DNA of 64,000 bases from Epiperipatus broadwayi (taxonomy: Eukaryota > Onychophora > Udeonychophora > Euonychophora > Peripatidae): assembly GCA_028023455.1 (NCBI GenBank), contig JAQFVV010012545.1, positions 2,757,001 through 2,821,000 on the forward strand. The letters are read 5' to 3'. This document shows positions 50,701-62,889 of the stretch, in pieces (the first letter of the stretch is position 1; each line of letters opens with the position of its first letter). Both the position numbers and the translations under genes were made by a program. The notes below the pieces were generated by a model. The model searched no databases. It was not told where the DNA came from and was given only the letters and a program-made list of their open reading frames with translations.

Positions 50701-51615
50701 AAAAAAACAACTACTGTATAATTTTTGTGTCAAGAAAACATATGCAAATAATTAATCTTGTTAAACTTAAAAATGAAAATTGAATTTTTAAAATTGATTA
50801 ATTATATTAAAAATGTATATTTTTTAAACTATGACCGAGTAATTTTTTTATATACATTTATTCAGATATATGTAGGAATTTTCTTTTTTACCTATATTTT
50901 TAATTTACACCCCCCCCCCCGAAAGTTTTCTATCACATTTTTGTTCCTAATCCTCCAGTTCTATCTTAAATTAAATATATCTGCTTTACTTTGCAGTTAC
51001 TAGAAAATTAATATTTTAATATAGATATGTGTATGTATGTATAACGATATTTTTGTTATAGTTACATATATATAAAATAAGGGGTCAAGGAGATAAAATT
51101 GCTTTAAGATGTCCACCATAAAGCAAAAGCATTTTAAGGATCATTTGCATTGGCTAGTAAAGTTATTTACATTTTTCTTCCTTGCATTTCATCTAGCTAA
51201 TTAATAATAGCAATTAATGGAAATTATTAGTGCATATAAAATTAGATTTAGAAATATTTTAAAATGACCTATATAGACAATTGAAAAAATGTAAAAATTT
51301 CTGTTACAGTTTTTGATATAAATGATAATTTTAAAGGGAAATAATTTATAATGAAAGCAATATTCTAGCAAACAGCAGGTTTTATATTGTTTTAGATATT
51401 AGAATTATGTTAGGGACACAAAATTAATGAGACATCAGCAATTTAAAATCTATCTAATTTTAATGATTACATAGTGGCTGACTAATGAATATAGCGCACT
51501 AGGCAAAAAATAACTGAGATTAGGCTACAATAATGTAAGAATCTTCAAAAATTAATACCATGAATTCTCTTTTGAAAAATTCTAACTTAACATTAAATTT
51601 TATTACATATATATT
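50701..51615. other. Non-coding stretch with a C10 run
   Basis: A C run lies near 50911-50920, inside a chance 81-codon frame (50758-51003). I see no gene. Confidence 0.5.
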
Positions 51616-51973
51616 TGTTATTATATTAGGCAAAACTCTCCATACAGTAATGCCACTCAATGCAAACCAGAGTAATCAATGGATGCCAGAAGGCTTATGC
51701 ATAAAATCCTTATCTAATGCCTACTCATCCAATATCACTAGAATAGTTTCTGGCTTGTGGCCTTTGTCAGTGAGGAGCCTTGGATCTGAGAGCACTGCAT
51801 CTAGATCTTAGGATCTAATGCAATCCTCCAGCAGCCACCTTTTATCTCTCCTTAACTACAAAACTATGAAAATAAAATTGAAACCACAATAATATTTTCA
51901 GTCTAAGCATATAGGTGTGAACTCAGTTCAGTACCCATACATTTTGTTGTCTTTGTTTTTTTAATAACCATAG
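51616..51973 (-). mobile_element. Family 2 repeat, inverted partial unit
   Basis: Read on the minus strand this matches the 39441-39953 unit, including CAGATCCAAGG, CTCCTCA and CTGACAA (ttgtcag at 51764-51770), GGC/GCC and GAAAC (51746-51750). CTGANGA has decayed to CTGACAA. It abuts the forward dimer starting at 51974, giving a head-to-head junction. Confidence 0.8.
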
Positions 51974-52613
51974 CCAAGGCTCCTTAATGATGAAGGCCAC
52001 AAGCCAGAATCTAGTCTGGAGATATTGGATGAGTATGCACTATATAGTAATTTTATGCACAAGCCTTCTGGCATCCATTGATTACTCTGGCTTGCACTGA
52101 GTAGCACTACTGTGTGGAGAGTTTTGTTTGTTATAATAACAGTTATGAGCAAGCAAAAGAAATAGTGATTATATGATATTTAGTGGTTTAATACAAATCC
52201 TGCCTAATAGGATAGTGGTGGCTATGGTTATTAAAAAACCAAAGACATCAAAATATATGGGTACTGAATTGAGTATGACTATATAAGCTAATGAGCTTAG
52301 ATTAAAAATAGTTTTAAATTTTATTATCAAAGTTTTGTAGTTAAGTAGAGATAAAAGGTGGCTGCTGGAGGATTGCATTAGCAGTGCTCTCAGATCCGAG
52401 GCTCCCCACTGATGAAGACCACAAGTGAGAAACTAGTCTGCGGATATTGGATGAGTAGGCATTAGATAGTGATTTTATGCCCAAGCCTTCTGGCATCCAT
52501 TGATTACTCTGGCTTGTCCTGAGTGTCATTACTGTATGGAGAGTTTGCCTGTTATAATAACAGTAAGCAAATGTAAGAAATGGTGATCATTTGATGTTTA
52601 GTGATATATATGT
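51974..52613 (+). mobile_element. Family 2 repeat, tandem dimer
   Basis: Two head-to-tail units have cores at 51987 (ATGATGA, decayed) and 52409 (CTGATGA intact), a period of 422 bp. The second core has GAAAC, TA, GTC and TGCGGA after it and CCCCA before it, so stem I is largely preserved. Short frames on both strands here are spread over the repeat (51560-51811, 51961-52152, 52341-52529). They look alike only because the DNA repeat is duplicated. Confidence 0.85.
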
Positions 52614-52680
52614 GTGGTAATGCTAAATTTAAATATATATATGTGTGGTAATGCTAGATTTAAATATATATATAAACAAG
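52600..52680. repeat. Two 33-bp tandem units
   Basis: TATATATGTGTGGTAATGCT with ANATTTAAA occurs twice back to back, directly after the family 2 dimer. Confidence 0.85.
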
Positions 52681-53587
52681 AACAGTTCTGTATTTTAGAA
52701 TCTTCTATAGTAAACTAAATAACTAATGACTTCCAGTTAGTAATGCCTATATTACTCAGACAAATTTCTGGACTATTATTTTTAACAGTAAAATTTGGAT
52801 TCAAATCTGAAACAAATGTGGATATGAATCTGATAATCACATTTAATTCCTTATCATCATTCTAAAAGCTCTAAATTAAAAAAAAAGTTTCTGAACCTAA
52901 TAGATTGAACTATAGATTAATAATCTCATATGATAATCTTAATTTCTTTCTAACTAGAAACACTTTTTCCACATGGTGAGAAATGTGTATATCAACATAA
53001 AATTGGTTGATTTTTTAAACTTACATATAATATAAATAAAAATAGTGTTATCTTTTAGCACAAACTTGAATTAACAAACTGGTTTTTGGATTTTGCTTCT
53101 ATTAAAAGGATTTGGGATTCAAAGTCTATCATTAGTGGACGATCCATACTTCAATCTTGACTTAAAATTGACCAAGATATTTGAAATAAATCCTAATTAT
53201 ATTCTGCTGAATTATATTTAGAATTGTAAGTATTCAGTATTATGAGATCGTACAGACTTTCATTTAATCTAAAAGAAGAAATTGTTTAAATATATAATGA
53301 TTTTCTATGTTCATAAAATAATTAACCATGATTTTATAATCTATAGTTTTAAAAAATATTTTTTAAAATTAATTTGATAAATTTAAATATACATTTTATA
53401 TGTGCACTCACCTATATGAGGATTAACACAAATCACTTCTCAATCAGCCATTTTATCTCAAGAGTTGTGTGATTGATCTTTTTCTTTTTAGATTTATGAA
53501 TGCACTTTCTTTCTGATAACTAATAATTTTATGTTTTTGTTAGTTATTTCTGTTTGGGTATAAATGTATATACATTTAAAGTTGTAA

Positions 53588-54309
53588 TTATAAATTTATT
53601 TAACACACATTGATTACATAAGTAATATTTACTAAGGCAATAAACCTTTAAGCATGTGAGCTTGAAAATATGAAGGTAGGGACCTCTACATGTCTTAACC
53701 ACAAGCTTACTCTTTGGAAGACGTGTATATGCTTAAAGGTTTATTGCCTTAGTAAATAATACTTTTAAAATGTAATTTAATCATTGAAGTGTCTGTATAT
53801 ACATTAAATATATATATATATATAGTTTCATACAAATGTTTTCATGGGTTGCAGATATAAAAACATTTTGTAGGTTCATCTATATAAGATTTTAATTTAA
53901 AAATTTCCAATGTTTCAACTTGATCATACATGCCCAGTTGAGGGCTTGTCTGATAACAAGTAGAAATAGTGGAATTTTTCAATTAAAATCTTACATGAAT
54001 GAACTCACAAAATATGTTTTTTTATAAATATATATAGATTGCACTATTATCCACAGTTTTCAGCATCTAAGGAAAAACTCAAAATTAAATGGCAGAATTC
54101 ATAATGTCAGTTCTAACCACTTCAGCTTCACCTATTTATATAGAAAGTAGGTTGAAGTAAAGATTTCCCCTTTTTTCTTCCAATGCGTAAGCTTGTGGTT
54201 AAAATCTGTAGAGGTCCCTACCTTCGCATTTTCAAGTGCACATGCTTAAAGGTTTATTGCCTTAGTAAATATTACTTATGTAATCAATGTGCATTAAATA
54301 AATTTATAA
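53588..54309. mobile_element. Fold-back element with about 123-bp inverted arms and a third internal arm copy
   Basis: The left arm at 53588-53710 and right arm at 54187-54309 are inverted copies, including GATTACATAAGTAATATTTA, AATAAACCTTTAAGCATGTG and GGTAGGGACCTCTACA. A third partial arm (ATGCTTAAAGGTTTATTGCC and onward) lies at about 53729-53763 in the right-arm orientation. The 425-bp interior has no protein. No clear hammerhead core was found. Confidence 0.8.
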
Positions 54310-56870
54310 GTACTTATAATGATGATTTTGATAATTAGAACATTAAACAAACTTCATAAATATATGCTTACAATTAAGAAAATCTATTTATTATCAATTG
54401 CCACAATGTATGTCAACTTGTTTTTTTCATTACAATCCCTGAATTATTGTATGGGGGAAAAAAACCTAAATGACTTAATTTCAATTTGTAAATTATTTTT
54501 TAAATCATATATGAATAAATTATTATAATTAAATATTGAAATTTAATAAAAATTTTCTCAAATACAATTCCCTTTTTTTTTGTGAAATGATGGTAAAAAG
54601 TTTCTATTTGCTGCTCAAACTGCCATTTTTCAGTTAAATGTTAATGTAAAAAACCCTAAAAACAATGTTTTATTGTCAACAGTAAGTTCTACATTATTAT
54701 ATTCTTCATTTACCTAGTAATAAGTGGATCAGTTAATAGAGCCAATTTAATCTAATATTAGTTTTTGGTTACTTATCTCTATCAGTGTAAAGTACTGAAT
54801 TGAAAAGGTTTATGAAGCAGCCATCTTTATTCTTATATTATTATTCAAATAATGACTTAAGGATCTAAAGTTCCTAAAATGTCAAAACTAAACCAATGTG
54901 CTCACATCGTGTTAACAACTATAAATTTACTGTCTTTTGTTATAATGACTTTTTACGCTGTCATATAAGGAAAATATATACCAAATTGAAACATCATGTG
55001 ACCATAGTGTACGATTATAGATTAAGGGAATTCTGTGATGGTTTGTTTTAGTAGTCGCCTTATTCATATCTCTCTTTTTTATATTTATTTAATGTAATAA
55101 TACTTTAATTTTTTTAGTAACAAGAAATATATATTTATTTAATGATTATGTAAAGAAAAAAATTTAAAATTTATATTTTATCTGATTTTTTTTTAAAAAA
55201 TAGCTGTAATGATAAGTATTAAGAAAAGCAAGTAAAATAAATTATTTATTTTTTACATTTTGTTATAAATTTATATTCTTTGTTAGCTTAATAAATTTTT
55301 CTTATGCAGAAGAGAAGAGACTTTAGATCATTTTTTAAAAATTGTTCTTCATTATATATCTATATCTATATTAAATCTACTCTTTGACTACTTCCAAAAT
55401 AACATTTTAGTTTGAATAGGTAGTCCTAGTACAGCTCTTTCTCCTAATATTATGATTACAATCTTCTCAGTATTTACATTTTGTTTTCTGAAAAATCATT
55501 TATGTTTTAATCTGACATCCCTGAAACTGCACTTTATGTTTTACCATAAATTAAATTAGAGTTTAGGTCCTTATACCTACTGATAGTTACATAGGACGTG
55601 TACCTTGTTCTTATTACTAGAACTTGTGGAATTGTCAGTTACACATGCTTAAGTGAAACATATATATAAGGAAGAAAAAAAAGATGTAACTTTTGATATT
55701 TTCTGCCATAGAAATACATAAATTGTACATATTAATTTCTTTATATGTTATGATGGCTATATTAGTATTATGTATCTTATATTTTGAAATTATAGCAAAT
55801 AATTAATTGGTGTAATGTAACTTTTTTTTTTGTTAATATAATAAATAAATATTATTTTAAAATTAAATTTCTCATTGATATTAAACTATTTTTTGCTACT
55901 ATACTGAGACAGATTGTGATGTATCTCAATCTTTAATATATTTATAATTATGGTTGTTGACAAGATGTGAATCAAATTTAAGTTTTATTAAGTTTTTTAG
56001 ATAGATTTATATTACATAAGCATGCACACATCAAAAAGATCTGTGTTTAAAATCAAATTAAGCCAATTTTACTTTAGTTTTAAAAATATAATTTCAAACC
56101 AATCTGTTTTAAAATATATATTATAGAAACATTGCTTATTTAAATACGAATCCATAAAACTTTGGCTTAATTAGTGTGTATTGTAATTAATTAAATTTTA
56201 TGCAAAATCAATTTATTTAAGCTTTGTTCCAAGTTTTGATTGTTAAATTTCAATTAAATATTTTTAGGAATTAAGATAGCTAAGTGTTATCTATAAACAT
56301 GTGGCTTGTTTAATTAAAAAAATGTATAAACATTTGAGCTGGTTTAATTAAAGAATTCTATAAACATGAAGAAGTAAGATAATTCCCGACTTATTTAATT
56401 AACAAATTTTGTAATAGAGATGATTAAAGCAATTACTGATTTGTTTAATTAAATTTTTTTTATAAACACATGGGTTTGTTAGTTAATGGAAAAAGTGGTT
56501 TACAAAATTGGCAATAAATAAAGGTCAGCTCAGAAAATAATTCAGTTCTTTGGATCTTTGCTTTTGCCTGCTTAACATGATGTATTCTCAATCTCTACCA
56601 GTAGCTGAATTAATAAATATGCATTGGTGACTACCATAAATGAATTTCATTTTTCTAGTATATAGTACATAATCATTAGGACATCTGACTCTGCTTGCTG
56701 TATTTGACCCAACACTGTGTCAACTATTTTCACATATGCAGTTAAACAGATGAACTTCTCAATAGTCAAGGAAAAATTTCTTTCCAATTTCAATTGAAGA
56801 TATGCCTGATTATGACTAAGAATGGAATCTGTAAATGAAAAGATTTCACAAGTAAACCACTAAAAAGCTC
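54310..56870. other. AT-rich non-coding stretch
   Basis: The 69-codon frame at 54319-54528 is unrecognised. I see no other structure. Confidence 0.5.
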
Positions 56871-56874
56871 TATT

Positions 56875-56975
56875 CTTAATATATATATATATATATATAT
56901 AATAGTAATAAAATGTCCATTCTATTCTTAATATATATATATATATATATATAATAGTAATAAAATGTCCATTAA
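56875..56975. repeat. Two tandem units of about 50 bp containing (TA)n
   Basis: The string CTATTCTTAA, a (TA) run, then AATAGTAATAAAATGTCCAT occurs twice in succession. Confidence 0.85.
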
Positions 56976-56987
56976 TTAAAAACTGTT

Positions 56988-57400
56988 GGAATAATAATAA
57001 AAATAATAACTATAATGGTAATTAACCATTATATAGTCTTTCAATCTGCAGAAGTACTTTCAGTTAATTCCTTAATCCTACTCAATTGCCATTAAATTCC
57101 AAAGCCATAACAGAAGCAAACATCAACTCAAATTCCATAAATCCTGAATTTTCATAATAGCAGCTGATTTATTAATTATATTCAGTTTAATAAATAGAAA
57201 TAAAATGAATATAATTAATAGACAAACTGCTAATATTAAAATTTGGGATTTATGGTATTTAAGTTGAAGATGTTTGCTTCCATTATGTTTTTTGAATTTA
57301 ATGATAGTTGAGGAGAACAAGAAATTAGCTGAAAGTACTTCTGCAGATTGGAAGACTATATATAATAGTTAATTACCATTATATTTATTATTTTTATTGT
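56988..57400. mobile_element. Large near-complete palindrome, arms about 200 bp
   Basis: Sequence from about 56988 reads as the complement of sequence back from about 57400, with the fold centre near 57195. Pairing anchors include AATCTGCAGAAGTACTTTCAG against its complement at 57331-57351, and GAAGCAAACATC against GATGTTTGCTTC. There is almost no loop. The minus-strand frame at 57123-57320 is inside it and is not a gene. Confidence 0.85.
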
Positions 57401-59602
57401 AGTTTTAGATCAATGTTGCTTTTTTTTAAAAAAAAATCATTAATGTAAATTGAGATATGTGTGCTTGTAGTGTAATGTGTACATAGCTATATAAATAATT
57501 TAATAAGTTAAATTTTATTGTGCTTAACTTTGTAGGCAGTTTGTTATATTTACTTTGTTTGTTTGACACACATCTAAAATTAAAAGAATTGTTATATATA
57601 TGTGCCTTTTATATAGGGATGTTTTAGATATTTATCTTCCATATTTGAATTTGTTTATATTTACTTGCCTCTCCATGATCTATATTATTTCTACTTGAGG
57701 TACTCACAGATAGTTTTGTTTTGCTTTAGGTTCAGAGATATTTCTTCCCATGAACTTTTTTTGCTTTATATACCAGGCGAGATGTTATTATTGTTTTGCT
57801 TTTAAAGTGGTATAAAATCAATGTACAGTGTATAGGTCTAATTTTGTAATGGCCTACATGGGGTGAATATTTATAGTGAATTTAAGCTGTTTTGTTATAT
57901 CTTATTTTTATGTAAAAGTAAAATATATATGTGCACACATCTTAACTTAGAAGATATACTTAATAAAGTTATATAAGTAACAAAGTATTTAGTAGTATTG
58001 TAATAGTTAAGACTTTACTTCCTTAGCATTTGAAATCAATTAATATATATATGTGTGTGTGTGCTCTGCGCACAGATAATGAAGCTATTAAATGTAAATA
58101 AAATTATTAAAAGTTACTGCCAAGCGCTTTCAGGACAGTTTGTAGTCCCATATTCATGGCGACTTGTATTTGGTTAAGAACTGTAATGTAAAGTTTTATG
58201 AATGTCAATATTCATAGCTGCCAGGTATCAAATGCATTATATGATAGCATATAAAAGGGACAATTGCAATTGAAATATTATTATATTTGAACTTTTTTGA
58301 AATGCTAAAATAAACTTTGTTTTGTTTATTGTTAGATCTGGTTTAGCATTCATTTACTGTTGTCTAATTTGCCAATTGATATTTCCACAGAACTCGGTTC
58401 ACTACAATTTAGAGGCAATTTTAAATGTCTATGAGTGATGATACAGCTGTGTAGCATTTATTCTTAGTATCCACACCAGTAAGTCTCTTGTATTTTAGGC
58501 TATATATCTAAAGGCACCCTCTGGTATTGGGGATTAATGTGTCTACTATCCACTACAATACTTAAAATGATCTGTTTTTTAAGGTATGATCTACACCTAG
58601 TTTATGAACATAATTATTATTTTGTTCATTTATTTGTAGCTATCTTTCATTTCTATTGTTATGGTTAAGATTTTAGATTAATTTATTTATAAGTCAGAAA
58701 GAATGAAACTTGCTTTAGTAAAGCAACTTTATGTAAACTTTATATATTTTTAGATCTTGGTTATTTAGTCTGCTGTGTAAAGAATTAATAATAATTTATA
58801 TATTATAGAATGATCTATATGATAAAGTGATTGATTCATGGAGTAAAATTCAACCTACACATGATCTCACATAAAATAATTACCCAATTATTTATTTTGT
58901 TTATCGAAATTAAATAAAATAGCTAGCTGTTGGGAAAAACAATTCCAGAATTCCTGTAAAAAAATTAATGAAAAAGTTAATATTTATTAGGATAGTCAAT
59001 TTTGGGGCTCTGAGGATTTAGTTTTTGTTTCTCATTCAGTCTTTGCCTTAAACTGCCAATAATTAATTGAATGACTAATAGGTTAACTAAGGTAAAAACA
59101 AAAACTACTCAATATAGTTGGAAGATTAAAAAAATGTTCATGCTTCATCTAAAATGATCTCAGGTTCCCAGACCAATAGATGATTGAATAACCACTGAGC
59201 CAAATTGACATTCATATTTGTACTAATTTTAGATTTATTAATTTAATCATCATAAATACTTGCATGGAAATATGACCCTTTATGAAAAAAACAATGATGT
59301 TATATATATATATTATTCATTTATTAGTCTAGATAAATTGCTAAATGAATATTATTTTGATAGAGGTAGCAATAGATGTGAGAAAGTTTATTTTATGACT
59401 CAAGATGATTACAAATATAAAAACTGACCTTGACTAATTATCAAATAGAATTAATAAAATATGTAGAGAGAATGTAAAAAATAAATAAATGTTACAATGT
59501 CAATTAATGATTTTATCTTTCCTATAGCATTGCCAAATCCATATAATATTAATATGATCTATGTTCTTATTACTTTTTACAATGCTTTTTTACGCCCACT
59601 AT
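57401..59602. other. Non-coding stretch
   Basis: No gene, RNA or repeat family could be recognised. A short TATATATGTGTGTGTGTG run lies near 58043-58061. Confidence 0.5.
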
Positions 59603-59703
59603 GACAGTTTTGATTGCCCCAGAAATCTTCAGTCTACTTATATTTCCCAATCTTAATATAAGTAGAAGTACAGAAGAAGATTGCTGGAGCAATTGAAATT
59701 GTC
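59603..59703. mobile_element. Small family 1 palindrome
   Basis: Left arm (59603-59644) and right arm (59655-59703) are inverted copies, with a 7-bp insertion in the right arm. The right arm contains GAAGAAGATTGCTGGAGCAATTGAAATTGTC, given here in parts: ATTGCT/AGCAAT hairpin, GAAAT, TGTC. This is a degraded version of the family 1 core, with CAGAAGA where CTGATGA is expected. Confidence 0.7.
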
Positions 59704-61638
59704 AATGAATGATGATTGATTAAAAGGATAATAGCTAAATGGTGTAGAAAAATAAACAATGGGAACAGTGTCTGTTGGAAAACATTATGTCCTCCATCAA
59801 TGATGAAGATTGCTTCCCATTATTATTATCATATTTTTTTGTTTTTCCTGTCGGTATTTTTAACTCTGTTAGTACTAGAAAAACATTTATTTGGTCAACA
59901 ATGTATTAACTACAATCTTACTACCTACATAATTTTTTTGTCTACTTATGATCTAAAAAATTTTGCGAGGTTAATTCTAAATCATAAGCAAATCTGAAAG
60001 ATGTGCTCATTATTCCATGATGCTCTTAGATGAGAACTCTCAACTACTTGGCAAATTGATTAATTTATGTAATAATAATAATAATAATAATAAAAAAACA
60101 ACAATGAAAATTGGAAAAATTAAACAGGTTTTAATAATTAAAGCTAGATATATATATAAAAGGCTTGATGTTTATTTTGCTTGAATATTGTTTTGTGTAG
60201 AAAAAATGATTTTGAATAATTAAAACAAACAAAAAGAGAGAGAGAGAGAGAGGTTAAAGAGAGAATGAGAGTGAGGAAAGAAAATAAATAAAGTTTTATA
60301 GATGTAGATTGTGAGGGGTAAAAGTTTTAAATTGAAGAAATGCCAAAAATAGTAAAACTAAAAGCGTTAGATGCACAATTGCGCAGAGATAGAACATTGT
60401 GACGATTGCGTTAGAATTTAAGTCATGAAAAAAAAATTAAAAAAAAGGGACGCGGTAAAAAAGATGATAAGCGGAAATGAAGAATCTGTATTCCGTCAGA
60501 ATGCAGTAGAAAATATTTAGTGCCTTGCTATAAATATAAAATCAGTCTTTGCATTTTTAAAAAGCTTTTTCGAGTTGTTTTAATTACGTCATAAATATAA
60601 AAAGTGCTTTTTGTCTCCCAGTGAAATAATAACTCTGTCATTTGTGTAGGAGGCCGCGTTTCAATAGTTGTTAAATTATAATTGTCTGAGAGGAAAAAAA
60701 AAAAAATACTTTGTTTAAGAACAAAAGCAAATTTTTTAAGAATAAAAATATAACATTTATTAAGATTAATCACACATTATTTAACTGTTGGCATTAAAAA
60801 AAAAAAAAGTAGGATATTCTGCAAATCTATAATTGTGTGATTCTCTGGGCCAACGAAAATCTATTAGACGCTTTATTTCTTTCACTACCATTTTTTAAGT
60901 TAAATAATCTTTAAAACTCCAAATCTATTTATATACTGTACTATTTCCATAGTATTATCTTTATCCATTTAATAACTTTAGTTTAAATTCCGTCTTTTTT
61001 AATTCCTGATTTCTCCTTATACGGAGTCAGGAATCTCTTAGCAACTATGCACAGAGAAACCTGTTAGCCACTTTACCTTCCCTTTCCATTCCCCACCCTA
61101 AGTTTTCTCATATCTTGCACCATCCCATTTCCACAATATAATTATTGTCAACTATATGCCTTTATTTATATCTAAATCCCCCTTATCTTTTCCCAAACCC
61201 AGCGTAAAAATCAACCCACTTTCTATAGAATCACTTTCCTTACATTTATTCTTCCACAGGATAAGTGCTGACATCTAGGTATTAAAATGCGATATAAGTT
61301 TGACGTTTGAAATTTAATTAGAAACGATTGAAAGTAAAAACAAAAATTTCATCTTATCTTTTAGATTTACAGAATATGCTGCTGCTTATGTTCCTCTTAT
61401 TCATTCAAAAGATAATTTTCATAATGTTGTTGTTATAAAAATAATTCTTCAAATAATTTGTCACATATATATAAATTTATATCTAAATTTATTTTCGTAT
61501 TCATATATATAGTAGTCGCCTTTATGTCCAGGATTTTAAATCCACCACCCTAGTTAATGGTTAGTGGCTGAAGGCAAAAGGTACTAAGAATTCCTGATTG
61601 TGGATCTAGCCTGAAATTCAAGGATAAAATTTTAATTA
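59704..61638. other. Non-coding stretch
   Basis: It contains (AAT)n near 60071-60090, (GA)n near 60235-60252 and several A runs. The part at 60900-61260 is less AT-rich and pyrimidine-rich on the plus strand. Frames at 59716-59997 and 60528-60773 have no recognised domain. Confidence 0.45.
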
Positions 61639-62160
61639 TGTATTTACAACTGCAGATCACTTTCAAATGAAGATCTACTGTTTAATATTAATTGGGACAT
61701 TGTTGGGCTTTGTGAGATTAAAAGAAAATGAAGAGACAACTGATTTAAAAAGGAGACATGTACTTTACAATAAAGGCACAATATTGGAAACACAAATGGA
61801 TTAAAATTTATTATAAATAAAAGTGGAAGAATAATATTATGTAAATTGTTGATATATCAGACAGAGTGACAAGATTAGTTATTCAAATTAATGGAAGATA
61901 CCAAATACAAATAATTTAGATTTATGCCTCTATAAATTCTCATTGTGATAAAGAAATAAATAATATATAAGGATGTACAAAATTGTTTTGGGAGATTTAA
62001 TACTAGAATTGACAAATGATTGAAAGATGAAAGTGCGGTGGGTAAATTTGATTATGGTGGCAAAAATGAATGCAAGCACTAAATTATATTTTGACTAACA
62101 AAAAAATATTATTTCAAAACTGTAATGTTCTTCATAGATTCAACACAGAAAGAGATCATC
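61639..62160 (+). pseudogene. LINE (RTE-like) apurinic endonuclease domain remnant
   Basis: Scattered frames match the endonuclease domain of RTE-type LINEs: YNCRSLSNEDLL followed by NINWDIVGLCEIKRK (from 61645), FIINKSGR, SDRV-like and INGRYQ-like strings (61850-61905), GRFNTRI (the 'GDFNA' motif, decayed, near 62000) and ESAVGKFDYGGKNE (62030-62070). Stops and frameshifts are frequent. It is the 5' part of the element that continues to the window end. Confidence 0.75.
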
Positions 62161-62889
62161 AGTTAGTGAGATGTATGATACTTTTTAAAACAAAACTAGA
62201 AAGATGAAAACTATTATGTAAGACAATATTCACTATTGGAATTCCAGATTTTCAAAAACATTTAATAAATTTAAATTAAAACTTCCAAATCATTTTAAAT
62301 TATTATCAATTTTTGAAGATGTTTCAGACTTAGCAAAATCAATAAGAAGACAACTAATTTTCTGAGCCACAAGAAAGATAGCTGGAACAAATGCTAAGAC
62401 AAAAAAGAATGTATGAAGAAAAGAAGAATTAGGAACATTAAAAAAATCCATTAAGAAGAAGTGAATCCAGGATTTTATAAAATTGTATATAAAAGTGTTA
62501 ATAATGATATAAAATATATAACTATGAAGTAGTACGCACACAAAAAAAGCCAGAGATGGTGAATAAAAGTCTCAAAAGTATAAAATACATCTTGTTATTG
62601 GAATAAAAGTTATTTCTGCTGGACCTATTATTAAAAAATAAGAGATGTCATTATCAAATGTGTGGCAGAGTTCTACAAAGAATTATGTAGTAATAAAGAA
62701 TAAAAAAATAAAGTATCTCTTATAGTTACTATTTTTTCAGAGTTACCAAGTATTTTCAATGAAGAAGTGAGACATGAAGTTTATGAAGAAGACAAAACTT
62801 GTGAAAATGATGAATTTAATCAATATTTTTAAAATATGTGAAGAAATAGAAAAATTGTAGGCAAAGTCTTATATCAAATAACTAAATGA

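Noticed and set aside
51560-52529. Four similar 62- to 83-codon frames sharing a SNQWMPEGL peptide
   Set aside because: The shared peptide comes from copies of the family 2 DNA repeat on both strands. The unit is non-coding in its other copies and the frames do not span the unit.
53930-53970. CTGATAACAAGTAGAAAT inside the fold-back at 53.6 kb
   Set aside because: CTGANGA is not satisfied and there is no stem II. It is only a loose resemblance.
59716-59997. 93-codon frame as a small membrane protein
   Set aside because: Its hydrophobic stretch is what TTT/ATT-rich DNA encodes, and there is no supporting context or motif.
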